NCBI RefSeq assembly: GCF_052118925.1 | Contig: NZ_JBQKGG010000008.1 | Span: 38,221 to 102,220 of the forward strand | Length of the DNA stretch: 64,000 nucleotides | DNA from: Lientehia sp934351765 | GTDB lineage: Bacteria > Bacillota > Clostridia > Lachnospirales > Lachnospiraceae | Reading direction: 5' to 3' | Shown: positions 41,524 to 49,600 of the stretch, piece by piece | Position numbering within the stretch: position 1 is the stretch's first letter | Layout of the letters: every line of letters starts with the position of its first letter | Position numbers and translations under genes: made by a program | The notes under the pieces: generated by a model | Databases searched by the model: none | What the model saw: the letters and a program-made list of their open reading frames with translations, nothing else | Told to the model about the DNA's origin: nothing

Positions 41524-42080
41524 TCAACGGTTCCTCCGCCCTCATGTTTGGTTCTGGCAGCTCCATCTGCCTTTTTACCACTACCTTCCATTTTTTCGGA
41601 TCCGTTTGCTTTCTTTCCTGCAGCTTCCTTTCCGCCATTCTCAGACTCCATGATCTGGATTCCTCTGGGCCCTACCGGTGTAGAAAATACGATCTGGGTA
41701 CTGGTACGTCCATAATCCTGAAGCCGTCCGATAAACTGATCCAGCTCCACTGTACTCTTGAATGCTACCTTGATCAGCATGGAAAACTGCCCCGTCACGC
41801 AGTTACATTCCAACACATTCGGACACGCTTCTATAAATGGATAAAATTCACTTTTCTGCTTCGGCTGCACTTCCAAATTAATAAATGCCAGAATATAATA
41901 TCCCAGCTTTTCCTCATTGACTCTGGCTGTGTACCCGGTGATGATCCCTGCTTTTTCCAGCCGTTCAATCCGGGCCGAGACAGCCGGGGACGAAAGATAT
42001 GCTTTTTCTGCGATCACCTTTAAAGGTGTTCTTGCGTTTTTCTGTAAAATCCTGACAATCTGTCTATCAATATGATCCAT
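41520..42080 (-). CDS. Lrp/AsnC family transcriptional regulator with charged C-terminal tail
   Basis: 186 aa. Helix-turn-helix domain (MDHIDRQIVRILQKNARTPLKVIAEKAYLSSPAVSARIERLEKAGII) followed by an Lrp ligand-binding RAM domain (LGYYILAFINLEVQPKQK...ECNCVTGQFSMLIKVAF). Lrp proteins usually sense amino acids. After about residue 140 there is an unusual 45-residue Gly/Lys/Glu-rich tail (SENGGKEAAGKKANGSEK). The start is ATG at 42080 or the GTG just before it, with GGAGG upstream. A strong promoter is at 42115-42143. Confidence 0.87.
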   Translation of the reverse strand: MDHIDRQIVRILQKNARTPLKVIAEKAYLSSPAVSARIERLEKAGIITGYTARVNEEKLGYYILAFINLEVQPKQKSEFYPFIEACPNVLECNCVTGQFSMLIKVAFKSTVELDQFIGRLQDYGRTSTQIVFSTPVGPRGIQIMESENGGKEAAGKKANGSEKMEGSGKKADGAARTKHEGGGTVE

Positions 42081-42114
42081 CACGTTTTTATCCTCCTGTC
42101 GGACTACCTCTTCT

Positions 42115-42143
42115 ATTATAGGGTGTTTGCTTATTTTTTTCAA
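42115..42143 (-). promoter_or_regulatory. Promoter of the Lrp-type regulator
   Basis: TTGAAA (42143-42138), 17-bp spacer, consensus TATAAT (42120-42115), about 35 bp upstream of the start codon. Confidence 0.8.
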
Positions 42144-42244
42144 GTATTTATATTAAAACGCTTAAAAAAATAAAACTCATGCAGAAGTTTTCTACCTTCC
42201 ATAATAACTCTGAAGTATTTTAATCATACGTTGTATGCCCCGGA

Positions 42245-42272
42245 AACAAGGGCAAGCCTTCCACATATCCTA
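42245..42272 (+). promoter_or_regulatory. Possible sigma-K-like sporulation promoter
   Basis: AAC (42245-42247), 16 bp, then CATATCCTA (42264-42272) matches the sigma-K pattern AC-N16-CATA-N3-TA. It is 30 bp upstream of the Cys/Gly-rich protein gene. The motif is short and could be chance. Confidence 0.35.
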
Positions 42273-42302
42273 TACTGTAATCTATCTTCGGAGGATCTTC
42301 CT

Positions 42303-42539
42303 ATGAGTGATCTGGCAGCAACCAACTGTGGCTGCAGCGGCGGCTGCGGCGGCAACTCCTGCGGCAACAACCTGTTATTCCTGTTACTGATTCTTTGCGC
42401 CTGCGGCGGCTGCGGAAGCAACGATGGCTGCGGATGCGGCAGCGGCGGACTGTTCGGCTTCAATGGCTTCGGTGACGGCGGAAGCTGTAACTGCCTGCTC
42501 TGGATCCTGCTGCTCTCCTGCGTATGCGGCGGCTGCTAA
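42303..42539 (+). CDS. Cys/Gly-rich small protein (chorion-class high-cysteine type)
   Basis: 78 aa, starting at 42303 behind GGAGG: MSDLAATNCGCSGGCGGNSC, then two hydrophobic segments (LLFLLLILCACGGCG and CLLWILLLSCVCGGC) and many CGG/GCG motifs. More than a fifth of the residues are Cys. The pattern matches the family of small high-cysteine proteins named for likeness to insect chorion proteins. A structural or disulfide-linked coat role is plausible but unproven. It is flanked by hairpins on its 3' side. Confidence 0.7.
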   Translation: MSDLAATNCGCSGGCGGNSCGNNLLFLLLILCACGGCGSNDGCGCGSGGLFGFNGFGDGGSCNCLLWILLLSCVCGGC

Positions 42540-42583
42540 CCAGACAGTAAATGTGCTCCGGCACATTTCTTCCGGTGGATCGC

Positions 42584-42613
42584 CCCTGCGGCAGACATTT
42601 GTTTGCCGCAGGG
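42584..42613 (+). terminator. GC-rich hairpin after the Cys-rich gene
   Basis: Perfect ten-bp arms CCCTGCGGCA/TGCCGCAGGG and ten-base loop; no T run follows, so it may be an mRNA-stabilising hairpin rather than a terminator. Confidence 0.45.
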
Positions 42614-42652
42614 CAGGTTCCGCCGAAAACAATTCTAAAATCGATACATATA

Positions 42653-42696
42653 AAGAGAGTCCCAACTGCAAGTAAACTTGCAATCGGGACTCTCTT
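42653..42696. terminator. Bidirectional terminator between the Cys-rich gene and tsf
   Basis: Arms AAGAGAGTCCC (42653-42663) and GGGACTCTCTT (42686-42696), inner pairing TTGCAAG/CTTGCA. It lies between two convergent genes and can serve both. Confidence 0.8.
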
Positions 42697-42724
42697 CTAT
42701 ATGCGCCGTGCTTGTGCCAAACGC

Positions 42725-43660
42725 TTACATTCCAGCCTGAGCGGCTACCTCTGCTGCGAAGTCATCATTCTTCTTTTCGAGGCCTTCACCGGTCTCGTAG
42801 CGAACGAAGCCCTTGATGGAAACCTTTGCGCCGCAGGCCTTTGCTACTTCTGCAACATACTTGCCAACGGTCTGCTTTCCGTCCTCAGCCTTTACATATA
42901 CCTGATCTACCAGGCAGATGTCCTTCATTTCCTTATTGATACGGCCGTTGATCATGCCCTCGATTACCTTTGCAGGCTTCTGGGATTCCTTGGGATCGTT
43001 CTGGATCTGAGCCATCAGGATCTCTTTCTCATGGGCAATATACGCTTCGCTGATCTCGCTTCTGTCCACATACTTGGGGTTCAGAGCTGCAACCTGCATA
43101 GCAACGTTCTTTGCCATCTCTTTGATCTCATCATTTACAACGTCAGTCTCAACGTCAACAAGAACGCCGATCTTGCCGCCCATGTGGATGTAATCCACGA
43201 TGCAGCCGTTGTTCTCTTCGATCTTCTCAAAACGTCTGATCTTTAAGTTCTCACCGATTACGGCGATCTTCTCAACCAGAGCATCCTTAACCGTCTTGGA
43301 AGCGTCTGCCTTCCATGCCTCTGCCATGAAAGCGTCCATATCTGCTGCATCGGAAGCAACTGCCTGAGCAGCGACTTCTGCAACGTATGTCTGGAACGTT
43401 TCATTCTTGGCAACGAAGTCTGTCTCGGAGTTTACTTCAACGATTGCTGCCTTATTTCCGTCAATCACAGTCTTTACAAGACCCTCAGCTGCGATTCTGC
43501 TTGCTTTCTTTTCAGCCTTAGCCTGTCCGTTCTTTCTCAGGAACTCAACGGCTGCTTCCATATTACCGTCGTTGGCTGCCAGTGCCTTCTTGCAGTCCAT
43601 CATGCCGGCGCCGGTTTCTTCTCTTAACTCTTTTACCATTGCTGCTGTAATTGCTGCCAT
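42725..43660 (-). CDS. tsf: Elongation factor Ts
   Basis: 311 aa; exchanges GDP on EF-Tu. N-terminal UBA-like domain (ITAAMVKELREETGAGMMDCKKALAANDGN), ALVGENAVVG-like core replaced here by VEVNSETDFVAKNETFQ, typical of the Tsf core, then a coiled-coil region. The start has AAGGATG. It follows rpsB by 39 bp, the classical rpsB-tsf unit. Confidence 0.97.
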   Translation of the reverse strand: MAAITAAMVKELREETGAGMMDCKKALAANDGNMEAAVEFLRKNGQAKAEKKASRIAAEGLVKTVIDGNKAAIVEVNSETDFVAKNETFQTYVAEVAAQAVASDAADMDAFMAEAWKADASKTVKDALVEKIAVIGENLKIRRFEKIEENNGCIVDYIHMGGKIGVLVDVETDVVNDEIKEMAKNVAMQVAALNPKYVDRSEISEAYIAHEKEILMAQIQNDPKESQKPAKVIEGMINGRINKEMKDICLVDQVYVKAEDGKQTVGKYVAEVAKACGAKVSIKGFVRYETGEGLEKKNDDFAAEVAAQAGM

Positions 43661-43699
43661 AATCTTACATCCTTTCTTTCGGTATGTCCGGAAAATTCT

Positions 43700-44431
43700 T
43701 TATGCCTCTGCGTTCTCCTCAGCCTCTGCAGCTTCCTCGGTTACTTCCTCGCCCTGCTTTGCTTCGATCACAGCGTCTGCCATCTTGGAAACGATCAGCT
43801 TAACGGCACGGATTGCATCATCGTTGCCGGGGATTACATAATCCAGCTCTTCGGGATCGCAGTTGGTATCGCAGATACCGATCAGCGTGATTCCCAGTGC
43901 GTGAGCTTCCTGTACGCAGATTCTTTCCTTCTTGGGGTCAACGATGAAGATTGCATCGGGAATCTTCTTCATGTCCTTGATACCGCCAAGGTTCTTCTCT
44001 AACTTCTCAAGCTCTTTCTTCAGAGCGATAACCTCCTTCTTGGGAAGTACATCAAAGGTTCCGTCCTCCTGCATCTTCTCGATAGCACGAAGTCTCTGGA
44101 TACGGCTCTGGATGGTCTTGAAGTTGGTCAGCATACCGCCGAGCCATCTCTGGTTTACATAGAACATACCGCAGCGCTCTGCCTCTGCCTGGATTGCGTC
44201 CTGAGCCTGCTTCTTTGTACCTACGAACAGGATGTTTCCGCCGTTTGCAGCGATATCAGCAACAGCCTTGTAAGCATCGTCTACCATGCCTACAGACTTC
44301 TGAAGGTCGATGATATAGATCCCGTTTCTCTCGGTGTAGATATAAGGAGCCATCTTAGGGTTCCATCTTCTTGTCTGGTGTCCGAAGTGTACGCCTGCTT
44401 CCAGCAGCTGCTTCATAGAAATTACGCTCAT
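43700..44431 (-). CDS. rpsB: 30S ribosomal protein S2
   Basis: 243 aa. MSVISMKQLLEAGVHFGHQTRRWNPKMAPYIYTERNGIYIIDLQKS is the S2 signature; the NQRWLGGMLTNFKTIQSRI and DPKKERICVQEAHALGI parts are also present. A Glu-rich tail ends the protein. The ATG at 44431 has GGAGG; an open frame upstream to 44527 is judged non-coding. Confidence 0.97.
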   Translation of the reverse strand: MSVISMKQLLEAGVHFGHQTRRWNPKMAPYIYTERNGIYIIDLQKSVGMVDDAYKAVADIAANGGNILFVGTKKQAQDAIQAEAERCGMFYVNQRWLGGMLTNFKTIQSRIQRLRAIEKMQEDGTFDVLPKKEVIALKKELEKLEKNLGGIKDMKKIPDAIFIVDPKKERICVQEAHALGITLIGICDTNCDPEELDYVIPGNDDAIRAVKLIVSKMADAVIEAKQGEEVTEEAAEAEENAEA

Positions 44432-44624
44432 GTTTTTTTCCTCCATGTGGTTTGATCTTCCGCAGATTTCCTTTTTCCCCGGAGACTGCTTTCGCAGCAC
44501 CATCCTGAGAATCCATCTGCGTGACATTTTTTCAGCCTTATCATTTTATCATAAGGCGTCCGGAAATGCAAGTATTTTTTCAGCCTGTCATCTTCCATTC
44601 CTGTTTATTTTCCCTTTTTCGCTC

Positions 44625-44654
44625 TTGCCTGATGACGCGGATTTGCGTTAAAAT
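44625..44654 (+). promoter_or_regulatory. Candidate promoter of the PF09818-type ATPase gene
   Basis: TTGCCT (44625-44630), 18-bp spacer, TAAAAT (44649-44654), about 40 bp before a leader ORF and 87 bp before the main start. The rest of the 309-bp gap to rpsB holds nothing else recognisable. Confidence 0.45.
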
Positions 44655-44696
44655 AGAAATCAGTATGCGGCAGAGAATCTGCTGCCGGAAAGGAGT

Positions 44697-44744
44697 ATGG
44701 CTGAACCGCCTGACATAAGGCGCTTATGCCGTAAACGATCATGA
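44697..44744 (+). CDS. 15-codon leader ORF overlapping the PF09818-type ATPase start
   Basis: ATG at 44697 follows a strong GGAAAGGAG site and encodes MAEPPDIRRLCRKRS, stopping with TGA that overlaps the next ATG (ATGA at 44741-44744). The downstream gene has no good ribosome binding site of its own, so it may depend on this leader for translation. Confidence 0.5.
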   Translation: MAEPPDIRRLCRKRS

Positions 44745-46495
44745 AAACATCCGCAGATCTGGAGCAGATGCTCCGAGACATCGACCGGAAAAGCTATCCG
44801 GCCTATAAAACGTTAAAAGGAAGCTATCGGTTCCATACTTATATTCTCTCCATCGATCACGTCCAGGGGGATCCCTTTGGTTCCCCCTCCCGTTTAACGA
44901 TCCGGATTGACGGAAAAGCGGCCGGATTCTCCGAGGAGCTCTGGATGACACCTGACAGGATGTGTGCATTCTGTGATTTTCTTCTCCGCAGGTTTGAAAA
45001 GGCCGTCCTCCGTTATTCCTTCCAGGCAAAGGGCTCCGGAAAAAGCGGCGCCATCTTTACCACCCGCTGTGGCCAAACCGTTCTTCGCCGCACAGGCTGC
45101 AGCATGGAGGGCAATACGATCCTCATGCGCTTTGAAGTCGGTTTCCCGGCCAACGGGCGTACCATCAATGCCAAAGAGCTCCGAAAGATCCTCTTTGACT
45201 ATCTGCCCCGCTGTGCCAGCGATGCCCTGTATAAACGAAATACCGATGAAAAAGCACTCATCGCAGCCATTGAGCTTTATGAAGATCAGCAGGCGCTCCG
45301 CCGGTATCTTTCGTCCCATAGCCTCTGCGCCTTTGTAGCAGACGGATCGATTCTCCCCCGAACCAGCGGCGTCTCCGACACACCGTTAGCCCATGCTGTT
45401 CCCTTTAAAAGCCCGGCTTCTCTCTCCGTCACCATTCCCCTCCCTCACTGCGGATCTGTTAACGGCATGGGCATCCGGCGCGGGATCACGCTGATTACCG
45501 GCGGCGGCTATCACGGAAAATCCACACTGCTAAAAGCTCTGGAAGCCGGTGTCTATAACCATATCGCCGGAGACGGGAGGGAATTTGTTGTGACCGACGC
45601 TTCCGCAGTCAAGCTCCGTGCTGAAGAAGGAAGAAGCGTCCGGAATGTGGATATTTCTCCATTCATCAATCATCTTCCGGGCGGTAAGGACACTACCTGC
45701 TTTTCTACCGCCGATGCCAGCGGAAGCACCTCCCAGGCAGCCGGTGTTATGGAAGGGATCGAATCCGGTTCCCGTTTATTCCTCATTGATGAGGATACCT
45801 GTGCAACCAACTTCATGGTGCGGGACGAGCTGATGAAGCGGGTTATCGCCCCTGATAAAGAACCCATCACGCCGTTTCTTGCCCGGATCCGCCCCTTATT
45901 TACCGACCTCGGAATTTCCACGATCCTGGTTGTGGGAAGCTCCGGTGCTTTCTTTCAGCCGGCAGACTGCGTGATCCAGATGGACCAGTATGAAGCTCAC
46001 GATATCACCGAACGGGCCCACGAGGAAGCCGAACGGTTTTATCAGACCGGTGCGCTCTCAGACGGACAGAAAACAACCGCTGAAGCAGAACCCGGCTCTT
46101 CCAGAGCCTTTTCACCCGGTTCGGAAACGCACTTCCCGTCTGTCCGCCTTTCCCGTTCATGGAAAACACGAAATAACCGGCACGGCTCCGCCCTCCGCCC
46201 GGTAAAGATCCGGACGCAGGGAACCGACGGTTTCTCAATAGACAAAGAGTTTGTCGATCTCCGTTATGTGGAGCAGCTCAGTGATGAGGAACAGGTTCGT
46301 GCCCTGGGCCATCTGCTCCTTACCTTTCTGGAACAGCCTGCCTCAGACAAGCCGCTGGCAGACCGGCTAACGGCTCTGTATAAGCAGGTAACAGACGACG
46401 GTCTGGAATCCGTCACCAACCCCTCCTGTCCGCCCTTTATGGCCATGCCAAGGCTGCAGGAGCTCTTCGCCTGCGTAAACCGGTTCCGTGGATAA
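44741..46495 (+). CDS. PF09818-type predicted ABC-class ATPase
   Basis: 584 aa. The N-terminal part (KSYPAYKTLKGSYRF, IDHVQGDPFGSPSRLTIRID) and the P-loop GGGYHGKSTLLKALEAGVYNH with the DEDTCATNFMVRDELM Walker-B-like segment match the ABC_ATPase family PF09818. Members are cytosolic P-loop proteins of unknown role; no membrane or export partner is adjacent. A low-complexity segment (about 430-480) precedes the C-terminal part. It is translated from an ATG inside the stop of a 15-codon leader. Confidence 0.8.
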   Translation: MKTSADLEQMLRDIDRKSYPAYKTLKGSYRFHTYILSIDHVQGDPFGSPSRLTIRIDGKAAGFSEELWMTPDRMCAFCDFLLRRFEKAVLRYSFQAKGSGKSGAIFTTRCGQTVLRRTGCSMEGNTILMRFEVGFPANGRTINAKELRKILFDYLPRCASDALYKRNTDEKALIAAIELYEDQQALRRYLSSHSLCAFVADGSILPRTSGVSDTPLAHAVPFKSPASLSVTIPLPHCGSVNGMGIRRGITLITGGGYHGKSTLLKALEAGVYNHIAGDGREFVVTDASAVKLRAEEGRSVRNVDISPFINHLPGGKDTTCFSTADASGSTSQAAGVMEGIESGSRLFLIDEDTCATNFMVRDELMKRVIAPDKEPITPFLARIRPLFTDLGISTILVVGSSGAFFQPADCVIQMDQYEAHDITERAHEEAERFYQTGALSDGQKTTAEAEPGSSRAFSPGSETHFPSVRLSRSWKTRNNRHGSALRPVKIRTQGTDGFSIDKEFVDLRYVEQLSDEEQVRALGHLLLTFLEQPASDKPLADRLTALYKQVTDDGLESVTNPSCPPFMAMPRLQELFACVNRFRG

Positions 46496-46570
46496 GCATT
46501 TTCGCTTTTGTTCCGCTCCCGGCATTTCTTTTCTCTTCGCTTTTCATACTTCTGCCCTGTCCAGACACAG

Positions 46571-46620
46571 AAGCGGAACCCGGTGGATTCCATTATTCAC
46601 GATCTCCACGGGTTCCGCTT
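46571..46620. terminator. Bidirectional terminator between the ATPase and the giant surface protein
   Basis: Eleven-bp arms AAGCGGAACCC/GGGTTCCGCTT with a 28-base loop, A/T-rich on the plus-strand side (TATTTCTATTTTTTT). It lies between two convergent genes. Confidence 0.75.
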
Positions 46621-46654
46621 AACTATTTCTATTTTTTTATACTTCTATGAAAGC

Positions 46655-49600
46655 TTATGAGTCCTTCTTCCTCCGGGCACTGAACCAGGCTCCGAGCATG
46701 GCCACGCCGCTTCCTGCTAACAGAAGCAGGAATTTCAGGAAGGAGGTTTCATCACCGGTCGCCGGTGCGGTTGTCACAGGCGTCGGCTTTGCGGGCGTCG
46801 GCTTACTCGGTGTCTGAGGCGTAACCGGCGGCTTGGGAGTCGGCTCCTTAGGCGGTTCTGCCGGTGTGTAGGTATTATGGAACTCCAGTGCCTGATGCTC
46901 CGATACCTCTGCCGTCAAATAGCCCTCGCCGTCATCGGAAACCGTCACGGTAAACGTATGCTCAGCCGTATCGTAGGTGATCCGGTCCTGTCCGTCGTTG
47001 ACCTCGGTCAGCGTATAGGTGTGAGTCTCCTGCACGCCGGTTCCGTCCTGGTCATCGAAATGGAAGGTAAAGAGTATCCGTCCGTCTGCATCATTGACTG
47101 CAGTTACCGTATTCCCCTGTTCGTCGGTCAGAACGAAGGTAAATTCTCCATCCTTTAGGATCCGTCCCGCAAGGAACTTGTTTGCTGTGATGGTAAGATC
47201 CACTCCCTTACCTTCATTGGAAACATAGCTGTTCTTAAATTCCACCTGCTCCCTGGTAAGCTCTGTTACACCATCCTCGGCAAAGTACTGAATATGCTCT
47301 GTATCAAAGGTCAGAGTTCCTTCTCCGTCATCAACCAACGGCACCTTCACCTTGTAAACGGTGGGGTCATAGGTCACGCCGCCGCGGTTTCCTGCCGCTT
47401 CGCGGATGGTATACCAGCGGATCATGAGACCGTTCATGGTTTCGGCAAGAGCTGCCTCTTCCTCTGTAACCACTCTCATGGGAGGCGCTCCGGCTGCCTG
47501 CGCAATGGCCATGTGACCGGACAGCTCAGAAGCACTCTTATTTTCTGATACAGCTTCTTCCTTCTTTCCTTCCGCTTTATTCTCTTTAGCCGGCTCAATT
47601 TCAGCCGCTTTGTCCGCTTCGAGGTCAGCCTGAGCGGCTGCTTCTCCCTTCAGCTCCTCTGCTCCGTTTTCAGGTTCCGGTGTTTCTCCCTTCAGAGCCT
47701 CTGCTCCGTTTTCGGGCTCCGGTGCTTCTCCCTTCAGAGCCTCTGCTCCGTTTTCGGGCTCCGGTGCTTCTCCCTTCAGAGCTCCAGCCCCGTTTTCGGG
47801 CTCCGATGTTTTTTCAGCTTCCGGACTCTCGACCGCATCTTCGGTCTTCGCCGGAGCGTTTCCGCTGTCCGATCCGTTCGTTTCGGCTCCGGTCCCGGCT
47901 CCAGTCTCCGGAACCTTTTCGTTTTCAGCTTCTGTCTCTGCCTTCTGAAGCGCCTCCAGCTGTGTCCTCAGCAGCGTATACTGCTCCTGTACGGCATTGA
48001 GACCGATTCCGTTAAAGCGTACGCTTCCGTCTGCACCGTTTTCTGCTGTTCCGACGATCTGTCCGTTTTCATCCTCGATGGTGAAGAAGAATTCTCCCTC
48101 CTCCATCTGCCGTCCGGTCAGGGACTTTTTCACTTCCAGATCAAAGGTATCGGTCTCCGGCTGATCGGCATGATAATCATTGGTAAATACCGCTGCATCC
48201 ACTGCCTGCCACTGATTCTCTGTCAGCTTTTCGTAAACCGGTTCGGACGCTGCCAGCGTACCATCCTTCTGATCCGATACGGTCACCGTTACGCGGTAAA
48301 GAGCCTTGTCATATACATAACCGCCCTGTCCGCTGTCCACCTCGCTCATATACCAGGTATAGGTTCCCACCTGTGAAAGTCGGATTTCCGGGAACTCGAT
48401 GGTTCCATCCGCCCGGTTCTTCGCCGAGGTCACAAGACTGGCCGCCGTGCAGGCCTGATCCTGATAAACATTAAAGGTAAACTGTCCGTCTGAAAGGACT
48501 TTTTCGGTTCCCTGACTGGTAGTCAGATTCTTGCTTCCGTGGAGCACAACTGCTGCCGGAGTATCTGCATGGTACGTATTCACAAATGCCGCCGCTGCAG
48601 TTTCCCGACTGTGAACCGTTCCGGTCTTTACGGTCTCATCTGCCGTATATCCGTCGGCTGCCGCCTCGTTCACGGTGTACTGGGAGCCTGCCGGAATATT
48701 CCTGATCGTCAGGCTTTCCCCATGCTTCAGCATGATCGTATCTCCGGAATGAAGCATCCGGTTGTCATTGGTCGGATATCCGTCTGTCAGCTCGTCTCCG
48801 TTTTCATCGGTCAGCCGAATGGTAAAGTCGAATACCCGCTCCGTATCGATTGCCGCCTCAGTTCCGTCTGTGTTTTTCAGTGTTGTCTCTATTTCCTTGG
48901 TGATCGTCAGATCTCCAAGCTGCGTGATCTCAGTCGGAACCACGTTGGTCTGATGGTCATCGACAAAAGCGGTATTTTCCACCAGCTCCGCTGCATCCGC
49001 ATTGATCTGTGCACGGAAGGTCAGCTTCACAGCTGCCTCTTCCGGAATGGCACTCAGGTTCCAGGTAAGCGTCTGTCCCGATACCTCCGGTTCCGCTTCG
49101 GTTTCAGTTCCGCCGTTAAAGCTTACCCGGGCAGAATCGGTCACATAGGACAGTCCCTCCGGAAGCAGATCCTTCACAACGGCTGCCGCCTCTGCACCCT
49201 TGGTATTTTTGAACATGATCTGATAGGTCAGCTCATCTCCCGGCTTATGCTTGCCTTCTGCGGTAATATCCCACTTTCCGGGCACTTCATTGCTGGTCAT
49301 GTTGGTCTGTCTGGGATCGCGCTCCCCGACCTTGACCTCTGCCTGATTGTTGATCGGTGCACCTGCCGCACCCTCCAGAACCTTCACCTGAAAGCTTACG
49401 GTTCCTTCTGCTCCCGGATCCTGATTTTCAAGGGTCCATGTGATCGTTCCATCTGCATAGCTTCCGCCGTTGTCAACGGAGCCCTCCACCAGCTCGGTAT
49501 TGGCCGGGATCTGATCCGTGATCACCACAGTCGCAGGCGCATAGTTTCCTTTTCCATCTGTTTCATAATTCTTCCACCGGATCTCGTAGGTCAGGATTTC

